NCBI GenBank assembly: GCA_020081605.1
Contig: JAHREC010000062.1
Location: 4,831,758 to 4,895,757 of the forward strand
Reading direction: 5' to 3'
DNA: 64,000 nt
From: Albifimbria verrucaria
Taxonomy: Eukaryota; Ascomycota; Sordariomycetes; Hypocreales; Stachybotryaceae
The notes under the pieces were generated by a model. It did not search any database and was not told the origin of the DNA. It worked only from the letters and a program-made list of their open reading frames with translations. A program made the position numbers and the translations under genes. This document shows, piece by piece, positions 11,929 through 23,973 of this stretch. The first letter of the stretch is position 1; each line of letters starts with the position of its first letter.

Positions 11929-13861
11929 TCATGACGGCAAGACTATCTGCGGCTTCTTCCACAGAAGAAGGGTTACAAAGATCTGTGACGCTGCTGATGC
12001 GCAGAGAACCAGCATCTGGCGATTGTAGCCCTCCGAAAGAACAATCCCGAGCACATTGCCAAGTTCCCCGATATTGAGGAGCCAGGTGACATCATCAACT
12101 CTTCCTTACTCTCCAAACCAAGGGCCCGTAATGTGGATATAACATGACCATTAAATACAGAGGTTGCAATTGCCAGAATAATAGCCCCGCCCATCATGCG
12201 GAATTGTGTCACTGCTCCCATTCCAACTGCTGCATTTCTTCTTGTGGCGACTACCGGCATTGTGATGTAAAAGCTCTGGTATGTAACTCCACAGCCGAAG
12301 CCAGCAATTACCTGGAACCCATAGGTACGGGGTAAAATATTGTGTGTGTATGGTAGTGTCCCCAATAATGCAAAACCGAGAACTTGCAAGGCCGAGCCTC
12401 CTATGGCTACGAAAATTGGCGGGAGCCTAAATCTGCCTGCCATAGTGCTACCAGTGATTGCACCATAGCCTGATGCGAGAGCAAAAGGCAGGAGCCGTAC
12501 ACCGGCATCCAATCCATTGACACCATTAACGAGCTGGAACCGGGAGGGGATAATAAACAGACTCGCTGTTATAGGACCGCCAAGGAAGATAGAGCCCCTG
12601 GAGCCAGATTGATTAGCTTTCTATCTTTGTTTGAGGCTACTGAGCATCTCTGTACTTACAGTAGTATGCCAACAATTGGAAGATTTGTAAGGAGCTGCCA
12701 CGGCAACACCGGCTCGAGTGTTCCTCCACGTAAGCTGATGAGCCGCTCCCAATATATGAGTGGAAACCATAGAATGGTTGAAATAGTGATGAGCGAGATA
12801 ACGTAAGCAGAGTCCCATGAAAATCGAGAGCCTGCCTCGGAAAACCCAGCAGTGAGGGCAAGCGTGGCAAGAAACAAAATTGCCGAACCAAGAAAGTCAA
12901 CTCTACGCCATGCATTCATGGACTTTGATTTCAGACTGCCGTTCGCTTCTGCCTGGTTGTGATAGGGAAAACCACTAGGTATGGAGAAAATGGCCAGAAC
13001 CAAAGCCACACCTCCTACAGGAAGGCTAGCAATAATTATGTTAGTTCTGTATCTCATGAACATGGTCCAAACAATCTCTTACTTAATTAAAAAACCCATC
13101 TCCATGTTGTCGTCGACACGATGCCTCCACCGATGACAGGCCCAAGCCCCAAGGATAGTACAGCCGGTATTCCCATATAGGCCGCGAACTGACCATACTT
13201 GACAGGCGGAACCATTTCTGTCATGAGTACCATGTTCATGGCGAAACATCCACCTCCACCTGCGCCCTGGAAGGCACGTAGTATAATGCTACCACAATCT
13301 CAGTAACTTAAGATTCGACCTAGGCTTGAGGCATTAACCCACAGCTGCGTAATGTTTTGAGCGGCGCCACAACCAGCGGAGAAGATGGTAAAACTACCAA
13401 TACACGCAACTAAGAGTGACTTGCGGCCAAAGATGTCGCTCAATTTGGAGAAAATAATAACCAGTGACACGTATCCTAGCAAATAGCTCGTCATTATCCA
13501 ACTGGAAGATTCGAAGCCGCCGATATCGTTTGAAATGTTGACAATCGCCGTGGCAACAACAGAAAGCTCCATCGCCACCATAAAGAAATTGAGCCCTAGA
13601 CTGTCCTAATTTAAGTATTTGGTCCAATTATAATACCCTTTGGTCAACTTACAGGGTGCTTGTAACGTAGAACCGTAGCCCTTGCATGTAGTTAATGTTA
13701 TCTAGGTTTCCAGTCGGACCATGGGTTTCTGGAGCCGTTGATGCGTCGGGAATACGGGACAGTTCAATATCATCTTGTTTCTCCGGGCTATTGATTGCAC
13801 CACGATCTTCTTTCTGACTTTTCTCTATTGCAGATGTGCTAATATGGTCGTTCTCGTGCAT
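11929..13861 (-). CDS. MFS drug/toxin efflux pump, DHA2 (14-TM) type
   Basis: Translation from an ATG at 13861 gives a polar N-terminus rich in Asp/Glu. It is followed by TM1 (FFMVAMELSVVATAIVNI) with the VATAIV segment typical of DHA2 pumps, and a GRKSLLVA loop motif. Next come a central NLPVGGVALV segment, a hydrophilic loop with SLKSKSMNAWRRVDFLG, and the C-terminal half (GVTYQSFYITMPV, AVGMGAVTQFRMMGG). At least three short introns are needed. Near 12096 one base seems missing; in the other frame the protein continues with GYNRQMLVLCASAAS and ends at 11929, a normal family end. It lies next to PKS and O-methyltransferase relics, which fits export of a lost metabolite. Confidence 0.8.
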
Positions 13862-14306
13862 CGTCCTAGGTGTTGGATACTCAAAACCTGACTTAAACTG
13901 GAGATGATTGGATATAGTTGGGCCAGATAAAGCGAACCAAGTTACACGTGGATCGGAGAACCACGTTGAATCGCTGTACTTAGCTTCTGTATAGCAAGAA
14001 ATCAAAAATGCGAGGGATATTGGTTCGAAGTTTTCGAACATTGTTGGGGATGGCTGCCTCTCTGACATTTATGCGTTGGGAGGATCCTCTATGCCACACC
14101 TAACCAACAGCGTTTTGTTGGTAATCAAATGCTGCATCGCACTCATCCTACATACATAGGGTAGTATTGAACGCCGAGTTAAGAATATTGTTGCATGGGT
14201 GAAAATGCTGATCCTTCGTTGGTTTAACGTAGTATTGAGCAATACGGGTTACAGACTCCTAATCCTACCACCCGTCCTACCTAACTATCCATGCCACACG
14301 CCCCTC
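13862..14306. other. promoter region of the DHA2 pump, no gene seen
   Basis: An open frame runs upstream of the chosen start to 14068 but adds residues unlike the family. I treat it as leader sequence. Nothing else is recognisable. Confidence 0.4.
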
Positions 14307-14812
14307 CTAGCCCGCAAACGTTCCCTCCTCCGTGGTGCTTATTGAGTAACGGGCCAGTCTGATAACGCATATAACAGTGAGCGCATCGAACACTAGCTTT
14401 ACATGAGGTGCTTTATCTGTTATATTCCCCAGGATGTATCCATCACGCATCAATACGCCGGCTAATTTTGATAGCCTGTAGTCAAAAGGGGTAAATTGGT
14501 GCTCTTCGCAATTTGTGCACATCAACCCCTTTTAAGTATAGCAGCAGTTGTTGCAAAGGGATGCGCCTGGGTGTCATCGAGGGTGAAGAATAATGGGTTA
14601 ACCCCGGCGCTTGTCAGTTCATTTTCAACGGGTAAATCAGTGCAAGTAATAGATTGCTGAGGGATAATCTTCGATGATTTAAAACATCCTTCTTCCCAAA
14701 GGTTTGGTAGAGTCTGACCTCCCATTTTCCAAGCAACACTGGCTGGTTTTCTCCTTAGTACTGTTGTGCTTATATGCGTACTTCTCCTTGCATCAGCATT
14801 CAATATTCTCAA
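14307..14812 (-). other. unrecognised coding remnant
   Basis: Two abutting frames (14522-14812 and 14307-14525) read like one protein broken once. The upstream part includes AGVNPLFFTLDDTQAHPF and ATTAAILKRG. The downstream part includes a segment like KLAGVLMRDGYILGN. The even, protein-like composition suggests the C-terminal part of a real gene, but I do not recognise the family and assign no function. Confidence 0.3.
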
Positions 14813-14959
14813 GAATTTTGCTCTGTAAACTCGCCATCACGTCGAGTTTTCCATCATTGGAACTGATAACTCCAAAACAGCGGGAGGCTTTTCTCAATGG
14901 CCCAGCTCCACGTCCTCCCAATGTCGTGACGCCGAACTTGGTGAAGCCTCCAACCGCAC

Positions 14960-15835
14960 TGACATTGTGATTGGAGTTGCGATCGCTTGTATCATCATTG
15001 CGTCGGTTTGCGTGATACTCAGGGGATGGTCGAAGATACATGTTAGAAAGAGCGTTAAACTCGAGAACGGTAAGTTCGGAGCCTATCATATAGTTTGCTC
15101 TTGTCATATCTTGCTGACTAGATGCTCTTTAGGTCTTGGATTGGTGGCGTTTGTATGATTGCTCATATTTTCGCAGTCTGGTTGGGTTTACAGAGCTGAC
15201 ACGACTAGGGCGCCTTCTGCGGTATCATCTGGACGTCATACGAGTTGCAGAGACTTAACACGTTCTGCAGCCACCAGTGGAATATTTCTGCCTTGGGATT
15301 TGTCGATATTCTCTTTGTGGCTAATCCATCACCTTGATCTTTGGCTAATGGCTTATTCACTTCCAGATTCTCCACGTGTGGCCGTGCTGCTACGCTGCAC
15401 TCATGTTGTTCGCAAAATCTGCCATTCTCTTCGGCTGAAACTGCATCTATGTCCCATTAAGTGTCCGCAACAAGTTCTGGTGGACTTGCGTTCTCTTATA
15501 GCCCTCAACGCTTTGTTTTATGCCACGTGTTTTATCGCCATGCAGTTTTATTGTAATCCACATCAACGCATCTGGAAGAGTCAGATTAGAGGCACATGCC
15601 GTGACCGAAGGACTATGGATGCGTCATCTGCTGTTGTTAACATTGCTACTGCCGCAACGGGTCATTTGGACGTTGCAACTGACAGGATTGAGAAAGATCC
15701 GTATTTCCTTCGTCTTTGGAGTTGGCATCCTGTGCTTTGTGAGCCTTGCCTCTATTCCTAACATCCCCTTTATACTAACGCTTGAAGATGCAGAGCCGTC
15801 GTTTATGCTGGTGGTCGCATTTATGGTATCTTGAC
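14960..15835 (+). pseudogene. rhodopsin-like (SAT5/PTH11-type) fungal membrane protein, broken
   Basis: Pieces of the fungal rhodopsin-like integral membrane domain appear in order but in different frames: TM1 near 14968-15060 (DIVIGVAIACIIIASVC, then RGWSKIHVRKSV), a middle part, LNALFYATCFIAMQFYC with the HQRIWKS that usually follows, then LLLPQRVIWTLQL and a last TM segment near 15720-15780. A plausible intron starts GTAAGT at about 15070. Several frameshifts and stops separate the pieces. Some could be sequencing errors, but the middle part (15180-15440) has lost resemblance altogether. Confidence 0.55.
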
Positions 15836-16198
15836 CCTCAACTACGTCCATACCTCAATGCTAAACATGTATACAAACCACTCAGGCTTGTCTTGAGATT
15901 ACCTAGATTAATAAGAATATAGTTGCACAGCAAGCAGAAATACGTATGCTAACATATTTGTGAATAAGATGCCGGATCAGAGGGATTGGAGTCCACGCTA
16001 CTCCAGAGCGTTTCAAACCACACGTGAACAACCCCACACAAACCTGCGTTGCGATTATTTCTTCTGATGTTAATTTATCACAAAACACGCATAAGGCCGT
16101 ACATAGAGAACCTTACAATCAATATATCTCAGTTTGCGATTGAGGCGTATCAATCGTATGATTGGATCATCACTCTAATCGATTGGATTAATTTAAAT
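15836..16198. other. gene-free stretch
   Basis: AT-rich DNA between a broken membrane-protein gene and the 3' end of the monocarboxylate-type transporter. Nothing is recognisable. Confidence 0.5.
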
Positions 16199-17598
16199 TC
16201 ATATAAAAACCACTCGTCCAATTCCTTGCCTATTTTTTCTCAATGCCCAACAAAACAATAGACATAATCCAGCCGCGATATAACTAGAACCAACGAAGAG
16301 CTGAGTCCCGAGAAACCCCCTGTCTCTTCCACGATCTGCAAAGCGATAGGCTCACTAAATGTACAAGGCAATACAATGAGAAGCCACATGAGGTTCAAGG
16401 CTGCCGGAACGTCTCTCAAGCCTACCAATTCCGCAACAATAGGTCCGATGGTACTCCAAAATGTTCCAGCAACAGAACCACTTGTGACAGCAAAGAGTAT
16501 AAGCGTGCCATAGGCTTTAGAGTTCGTCCAGAGAGCAAATGAGAGAGCACTAGCTAAGAAGGTCATAGCCATGGCCATGTTGATGCGTCCTGTGCGGTCA
16601 CTGAAGTAGCCGATCAATGGGCGGCCAATTGCTTGGCCAAGGTTGAATAGAGCAGTGACTAGAGCACCTTGTGATGAGTTCAACCCGATGCTGTTGGAGT
16701 ACTTGCTCAAGCTATAGACCAGAGTCAGATGACCAAACATACTGAACCATGCAAAGCCAGCAAGCAAAATATAGTCAAACCGCTTGAGAAATACAATGCT
16801 GAACGCCTGTTGGTTGGACTGAATAATCTTATGTCGATCCTTTATCAAGATGATAGAGACCCCGTTGGCGACGAGGACCAAGATGCCAAGTATCCTGAAT
16901 GCCCAAGGTAGGCCTAGGTTTCGAATCATAGCATCTGAGGCAAAAGAATAGAGCACACCACCGAGGCCAGTGCCGCTTGCCGAGATTCCGTTAGCCAGCG
17001 ACTGCTTTGTAGTGAACCACTGGGGAACAATGGCAACTGAAGGCACAAATAAAAGGCCCATTCCCAAACCAAAGAGGACACCCTGGGTCAAGAACAAATG
17101 CCAGATGTCATATGCGAAACTAGCCGCAAAAAGGCTTGCAGCCTCCAAGATCATCCCTGCACACAATGTAGCTTTTGTTCCCAGACGACCGGTAGCAAAT
17201 GTCGCGATCGGAGAGACAAGCATCGCACACCCCATGCTAAGCGACCCCACAAAGGCATATTCGAGTGAGCCGGCGTTTGGAAAAGAACTGTTGGTGATGT
17301 AGTGAGCGAGAAAGACACCGTAGCTAGAGCTCAGGCCCCAGGTATGGATGTTGATAACGCAGACACAAACAGCGCATACCCATCCGTACCCGCCATCCGG
17401 TGGGCGATCTACGTGTTCTTTGGTGTCGACATATTCACGACTAGGCTTTATTGTCGTAAATAAGCTGTCTTCCGATCGTTGCTCGGGGCTTGTAGCAGGA
17501 GTCTCGAGATCATGTGCAAGTGTCTGGGCTGAATGCAGCATCTTCGGGTCTATATCGTTGTCTACTGTAGTAAAAACAGTAACATGGGCTCTCTGCAT
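16199..17598 (-). CDS. MFS transporter, monocarboxylate (MCT/MCH-like) type
   Basis: A single long frame of 452 residues begins at 17598 with a polar N-tail. The MCT signature PPDGGYGWV precedes TM1, followed by WGLSSSYGVFLAHY, a GRLG loop, GLGMGLLFVPSVAIVPQWF and NGISASGTGLGG; the second half contains FNLGQAIGRPLIGYFSDRTGR. These are hallmarks of the fungal MCT-like family, plasma-membrane carriers of small organic acids or related solutes. The annotated end at 16240 gives an odd tail. A G5 run at 16316-16320 seems to lack one G, and the alternative frame continues as a last TM helix (GTQLFVGSSYIAAGLC) to a stop at 16199. No introns are needed. Confidence 0.85.
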
Positions 17599-18813
17599 CT
17601 CTCCAATTCTAACGGATTCAGACTCGCATTTCGCGCGATAGTTGAATTCATTAAGATTAGGCTAACTGGGACGGAAGTATGAAACTACGGGTTCGATATA
17701 GACCACCCGTCCCTCGGATCAACATGTCTCAGGGGACGCACCTTGTTCGACACAAAAGTTCCCGAGCCTCTTAACCGTGGCCAAACTGATTCGTCACCAA
17801 GGATCTGCTCTTCGCGTCATTGACCGGTCCCACACCCCTTTGTTTGGACCATGAAATACCCTTCGCAGCTTGCTCACCGACTCTGAGCCGGCAATTGTGA
17901 TAGCCAAAAGCCTGCGATTTCGAGGAAGATTTCCTATCTGGACACTCTTCTCAGTTTGGCCTCGGATACCGACCGCGGAAACTTGATCACGGCATCCAAA
18001 TGTAACAACACACATGGATATGAACGGGTTCTCATTGCAACGCTGACAATTATTCTTACGTGTTCGTCGATGGCGTGTGCCGTATTTTATTGAGTGGCTT
18101 GTCTTATGACGCATCATGATGCCTTCAGACGATGGATTGATTGGATAGAGGTTTCAGCTTCGGCTTCTATGCGGGAGTTCCACCATATAATCTTGCATCT
18201 GTCCTTTTCAATTCCGCAGCTGCAGGGGTTCCACAGCCTTATACGATCTGTGGAGGATTGAAGGCCGCGGCCATCGTACGATCCACTGCGGAATCTTGGC
18301 CGATGTCAAATTAAGATCGTGATTGATTAGATCAAGCAGTTCAGCCACCGTTGCCCGAGCCCCACCCACGTTTCTCTGCCAGGTAACATCCAGTTGGATG
18401 TGAAGAAACACTTTTTTAACCCCTGTTTCAGCTTTCACAGTCAATAGGAAGGCGGTGTCAAAATAGGCTTCTATTCGGGCTAATTCCTCCCGCTTGACGC
18501 TTAGATCCTGCGCCTCGGATGCACGTCAGCGCTAGACATCACATTTACATGCCGGAGGGTGGCCTGTTCGTCACATGTCGCCATGGTCTACTCATCCATG
18601 TCTTCATGTCTGTCCAGCCGTGGTATAGTTGACTAGTTGGTTGTGACGATCAGCCGGCACCTCCGGTTTGGAATTATAACGAATCCACAAACCAAAAGAA
18701 GGGGAAAGAAAAAGCAGATAATTGAGCCGCCCGCCTTCCTCAGTGGGCTTTTCCTCCGCAACATTGAGGCCACAGACCACACACACAAATATATCTTTGC
18801 GGTCTTCTCCAAG
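17599..18813. other. intergenic, divergent promoters, no gene seen
   Basis: This 1.2-kb stretch separates the divergently transcribed MFS and 5-aminolevulinate synthase genes, so it must hold both promoters. Frames at 17794-18117 and 18208-18444 (minus) resemble nothing I know. Confidence 0.5.
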
Positions 18814-20455
18814 ATGAATACAATCATTCGTCTTTCTCAAAGGAGACTCAACTCCGTGAGGAGAGCTGGCGCTGTTTCTGTCGCACACAGTTCGTTCTGG
18901 CTGCAGGCAACTGGCAAATCAAGATTTCATAGTGGGCAAAATAAAAAGGCTCAAGAAGGCCAAAGCCTGGCGGTTGAAAACAACGAGCATGGGCATTTAA
19001 TCCACGGAACAGGGCTCAAATTGCCCGTGACCAAACCTCAACGGGCCGACAAAATTCTAGAGGGCATGCCATTTGACTCTCAGAGCTCGTGGTCTTCTGT
19101 CCAAACCACTGCAGCATCACCTGTGAAATTTAACTACCAAGGGTTTTACCACGCGGAGCTTGACAAAAGCGCAAAGATAGATCCTATCGTTACTTCAACA
19201 ACATCAATCGGCTGGCAAAGGAGTTCCCACGAGCTCACATGTCCAGCAAGGATGAAGTCGTTACTGTATGGTGTGCAAACGATTACCTTGGCATGGGCGG
19301 CAACCCGCGAGTATTGCAGTCGATGCACGAAACACTTGAGGAATACGGTGCTGGTGCTGGCGGGACTCGAAATATCTCGGGCCATAATAAGCATGCAGTG
19401 GAGCTGGAGGCTACCTTGGCAAAGCTGCATGCCAAAGAAGCTGCGCTGGTTTTCAGCTCCTGCTATGTTGCCAATGATGCTACTCTGGCTACGTTGGGCA
19501 GCAAGTTGCCAGGTTGTGTCATCCTATCAGATAGCTTGAATCATGCCTCCATGATCCAAGGGATCCGTCACTCAAACGCTCAAAAGATGGTCTTCAAACA
19601 CAATGACGTTCAGGATCTTGAAGCAAAACTTGCATCCCTCCCTCTGCATACTCCCAAAATAATCGCCTTCGAGTCAGTTTACAGTATGTGTGGCTCCATT
19701 GGCCCGATTGAAGAAATTTGTGACCTGGCAGAGAAGTATGGCGCCATTACCTTCTTGGATGAAGTCCATGCTGTGGGCATGTATGGACCCCATGGTGCGG
19801 GCGTGGCTGAGCACCTGGACTGGGATGCTCACAAGAAAGGACGCCCAGAAGGCACTGTCATGGATCGAATTGATATAATCACAGGAACTCTAGGAAAAGC
19901 CTATGGATGCGTAGGAGGTTACATTGCCGGAAGTGCAGAGCTAGTGGATATGATACGATCGCTTGCGCCTGGCTTCATCTTTACTACGTCTCTACCTCCA
20001 GCCATCATGGCGGGTTCCAAAACCTCTGTTGAATATCAAATGGCATATGATGGGGACCGCAAGCTTCAACAGTTGCATACACGGGCCGTAAAGGAAGAGC
20101 TTAGTCAAAGGGATATTCCCGTCATACCCAACCCTCGCATATCATTCCGTTGTTGGTTGGGGATGCAGAGCTTGCAAAAGCAGCATCAGATATGTTACTC
20201 CGTGAACATCGGATCTATGTCCAATCCATCAACTACCCTACTGTTCCAATCGGCCAAGAGCGCTTGCGCATAACCCCTACTCCGGGACATGGCAAGGAGC
20301 ACCGTGCTGAACTTGTTGAAGCCATAGATTCTGTTTGGAACCGGCTTGGAATTAAGCGGACGTCGAAATGGGCGGCAGAAGGTGGCTTTATTGGGGTTGG
20401 TCAGAATACTGAGGATATACATCCTTTGTGGTCTGATGAGCAGCTTAGAACTTAG
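18814..20455 (+). CDS. hemA: 5-aminolevulinate synthase paralog
   Basis: The product condenses glycine and succinyl-CoA to 5-aminolevulinate, the first step of heme synthesis, normally in the mitochondrial matrix. It is a strong match along nearly its whole length: [55 protein letters not shown], the PLP-lysine region [27 protein letters not shown] and LRITPTPGH. The N-terminus is basic ([12 protein letters not shown]), fitting a mitochondrial presequence, but it lacks the Cys-Pro heme-regulatory motifs of housekeeping fungal enzymes. Two one-base losses break the frame: A4 at 19165-19168 before [10 protein letters not shown], and C3 at 20132-20134 before [10 protein letters not shown]. There are no introns. 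It converges on a GMC oxidoreductase gene. It is likely a second copy, not the housekeeping gene. Confidence 0.9.
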
Positions 20456-20870
20456 TTAGACATTGGATCATCTAATTAAAAGTTATTGATTGACAACGGC
20501 GGTGAAGGAATGCCATATCGGTTGGCTTGTCGTGAAAGATTCTTAAGCCAAGACTGGATGTGTAAAATGAACATTCTCAAATGGCGTGTTTTACTCACGC
20601 TGGTATTACAGAGTGTTACATGGTGCCACATGGTCGTATTGAGACAGTATTGGAATTTCTGCCTTGAGAAATTTGGTAACATTTTTTTGGCTCGTTTATA
20701 TTGTATATTGACGGCCAGAGGTGCGCTTATAGCTCGTCAGTCCCTTCACCAGCGAGCACCGACCTAAACCCTAAGCACACTTCTGCTTTTCTTTTGTAAA
20801 TTTTTACCTCGGAATCCTAAGTCATTTAGGAACAAGGGTCTTTCCAGAAAGAAAGAAAAGTATGTCTGCT

Positions 20871-22543
20871 TTACAAATTTTCCGACAGCAAAATCATATC
20901 GGCCGCTTTTTCAGCAATAGCATACACAATTGCCTGGTAATGCGCTGCAATGGGCAGCGGAATGACGCTGGCATCCACCACACGCAGCTTATCGACCCCA
21001 AAGACTCTGAGCTGGGTATCGACGACCTTTCCCATCGATGCTGATCCACCTGGATGGTAAAACGTATTGCCAACACGCCTCAGACGAGCGTCAATCTCGG
21101 CATCGGTTGAATCGACTCGCAGCGGTTGATACCCAGGCGGTGGAATTTCATGCTCAACAATCTCTCGGCCAGAATCCGTATCTTGAAGCAATCTCAGGGC
21201 TTGGCGAATTCCGTACCGGAGACTCTGGCGGTCAAACTCTGTGGCATTGTAATTAGGGTCTATCATGGGTGGAAGCTGTGGATCGTTGGAAGAAATAGTA
21301 ATAGTTCCTCGGGACGTTGGCGTCATGTTCAGCACTGCCGTTGTTATGCAAGTTCCGTCTAGTGGTATTTCGACGCCGGCAATCTGAGCACCAGCCGGAG
21401 CATAAGGGATAAGGGTTTCCAGATGGCATCGCCGTAGGTCTAGCAGGCTATGGTCTTTGGTATCTTCACCATCTTGCTCCAAGGCCTTGACCACAATCTC
21501 TGAAGGGATGTGTTGGAACGCTATCCAGTCAGCCGGAAGCCCCTTGCTGTATGCCTTGTCGCTCCAAGCGGAGGTAGCAAGGGCAAGGCCATCCTCTGGG
21601 TGCTTCAATTTCCACCAGAGACATGCAGCAAGATGATCGTGAAAGTTTCGGCCAACTTCAGGGAGTCGACAACAAAGGGGATTGCATGGCGTGCAAGATC
21701 CTCCTGGTTACCAATACCTGACAACATAAGCAGCTGTGGCGTGCGATAAGTGCCACAAGACACAATGACTTCTGTTGTTGCTGATATTTTCTGGCCACTG
21801 ATAAGCTCTACGGCCGTGGCAGTCTTTTTTCCCGACACAGTTTCGACCATGACACGACTGACTACTGTGGAGCAAATAATGTCTACACCCGTCAAGTCGT
21901 ATGTTTGGCTTACGCACTGTCTTCTGCCGTCCCGCCAGGATTCTTCCAGCTCTGTGAGACCCTGAGGTTCGCCAGTATTGCCACCATCTACTTGCCTGAC
22001 TCCAAGCTCTGACCATGCTTGCTTAAGAGGGTCTCGTAGAGGGTGGATCCTGTTAGGATCGCTGTGAGATACGGAGACGACGTGGACGGGACCAGAAAGC
22101 CCACGTTCTCCCGAATCCGAGCCTTTGATTTGCATACATTGTTCGGTTTTCTTGAAATATGGCAGGAGCTCTTGATACCCCCAGCTAGGGTCGTTCACCC
22201 GTTCCGCCCACAAATCGAAATCGGCAGCGGGACCCCGTGTCCATGTGCCGTAGTTGATGGCTGAGCCTCCGGAAAGCGCCTTTGCTGCCGCTGCATAGCA
22301 TTCACGATTGTCCATATTGACTTGGGGCACAGTGGTGAACGCATAGTCGAGGTCTGAGTAATGGGCCGCGAAGCATGCAAGTGGTGCCGTTGTGAGAGGG
22401 TGGTTGACAGCGTCTTGCCCGGCTTCAATGAGAAGAACGGACTTGGAAGGGTTGCCTTGTTTGAGGCGTGAAGCAAGCACACAGCTAGCGAGGCCGCCGC
22501 CTATGATTATGTAGTCGGCTTGGTTAGGGATGGAGCTTGACAT
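20871..22543 (-). CDS. GMC-family FAD oxidoreductase
   Basis: Two abutting frames make one protein of about 557 residues. The N-terminus has the FAD-binding strand-turn (YIIIGGGLASCVLASRL, then LLIEAG), GGSAINYGTWTRGP matches the family signature 1 region, and TYRTPQLLMLSGIG matches signature 2. The C-terminal half has GNTFYHPGGSASMG with the active-site His, and AHYQAIVYAIAEKAADMI near the end. The break is a C run (GGG on the plus strand, 21661-21663) that seems one base short; beyond it the frame continues as EVGRNFHDHL, the expected family segment. Members oxidise alcohols, sugars or aromatic alcohols. Substrate unknown; cytosolic or secreted cannot be decided, but no signal peptide is seen. 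Confidence 0.85.
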
Positions 22544-22639
22544 GATGGTGGATTATATCGCTAGAGAAGATGCTACAATTATCAACTGGACGCGGACCAT
22601 GATATATATAGTTGATCCATTCACCAAAGAAACTCATTT

Positions 22640-23359
22640 TAGGACGTATTCACGACTAAATGCGACAAACGATGTACAAGATGCGAAGAACAGAGACCTA
22701 ATTCCCTGTCGGTTCTCGCTGGTCGAAGTTTTTTAGTCTACTTGAGCTATCCCATGCTGCTGCAAGGACCATTCTAATGTATTGCGTGATGATCTGGGTA
22801 TGGACTAATATCTAAATCGCAACCTATGCCGTCATCCTTAAAAGGAGCTGGAGTTTATGAGCCTTCTCAGAGGCTCCTTTTCAATACACGATTATGCCTA
22901 TGGGTGGCTCCTTAACGGACCCTTGGGGTTTTGTCTCGAAAAGCCGCTCGAAGCTGATCCTGACTTTGATCTCTACCCAGACGACCCAAAACTTGCACAT
23001 CTTTTATCTTTTCTACTCACTGAAGAAGACCAAGATAGTAATGTATGCTGTGGCGCCCTGAACAGCCTAAGAAAATTGCTCGCCATGGCTTCGACACCGA
23101 ACCAGACAATTTCCACAAAGACTCTTACCTTTTCATGGCCCATGCAGGTAACTGAGCGATATCTCTTGCTGGTCAACCAGAGAAAACCCCAGGCTCTCCT
23201 GGTTCTGGCACACTACTGTGTCATGCTGAAGATGGTTGAATCTTTTGGTTCATGAAAGGTTATGCTCTGGAGATTTTGAAGCAGTGCATACAGAACCTTC
23301 CAACTGAATGGCATCGCCATGTCCAGTGGCCCATGACTGCTGTGGGGATTGAATTGTAG
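22640..23359 (+). pseudogene. Zn2Cys6 regulator remnant (C-terminal activation/DUF3468-like region)
   Basis: The region 22857-23359 encodes a tail typical of a fungal Zn2Cys6 family: QALLVLAHYCVMLKMVESF, then after a T4 run one base short (23243-23246) WFMKGYALEILKQCI, and a final HVQWPMTAVGIEL before TAG at 23357. Upstream at about 22640-22700 a short stretch reads like the second half of a zinc cluster (RLKCDKRCTRC in one frame, needing one extra A). The N-terminal Cys pair and the middle of the protein are not visible, so I call it a remnant. Confidence 0.5.
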
Positions 23360-23973
23360 AAGACAAGGCAACGTTATATTTAATCATAGAAACGATTGCT
23401 CCTCGGAGAATCATACGATATTTCTTTGTTAGAAATCATGAACAGACTGAGAAATTCTCTCTGTGAGTACTATATCTTTTCAATTCCAGATTCATTTAAT
23501 TGTGGAAATAAACATCATCTTGTTTACTGAGTATCCAGGAATCAAATATGGGCGAATCTAACCTTTATGGATTTATCGTCTAGCTCAAGGAAGATAATAG
23601 GAAAGTCAATCATCAGTTCTTATAAAATGGCGATGCAACAAGTCATCTTCTGTGCTGCTTGCTTGAGTTGGGCAAGAGTTCCAATATAGCACCATATTTT
23701 CTGTACACACACTCCATCCGGCGTTCGGGAAATAGTTGCTCCTGTTGGTCGACGCTACTCTCCTTACATCAAGTCTTCCGTAGGCTGTGCCATTGGAACT
23801 AGGACGATATCGGCGTAGGATTCGGACGTCGCAAACCACTCCACCCGCTGCTGCAACCACGTGCGGGACACTCATGCGTGCATATCTTCTGGGAAATGTG
23901 TGCATGAAAGAGTAGCTGCTGATAATTGATTTATTTATCACATCCGCAATCTAAATAGCCGGCAGGCTGTGGG
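23360..23973. other. intergenic, promoter of the TamA-like regulator
   Basis: No gene seen. The minus-strand frame at 23606-23941 has no family resemblance. The last few hundred bases should hold the promoter of the regulator starting at 23974. Confidence 0.4.

Noticed and set aside
18814..23359. A C5N-unit (aminolevulinate-derived cyclopentenone) pathway based on the second aminolevulinate synthase
   Set aside because: That pathway needs an acyl-CoA ligase and an amide synthetase. Only a broken AMP-ligase piece 20 kb away is seen, so there is no real support.
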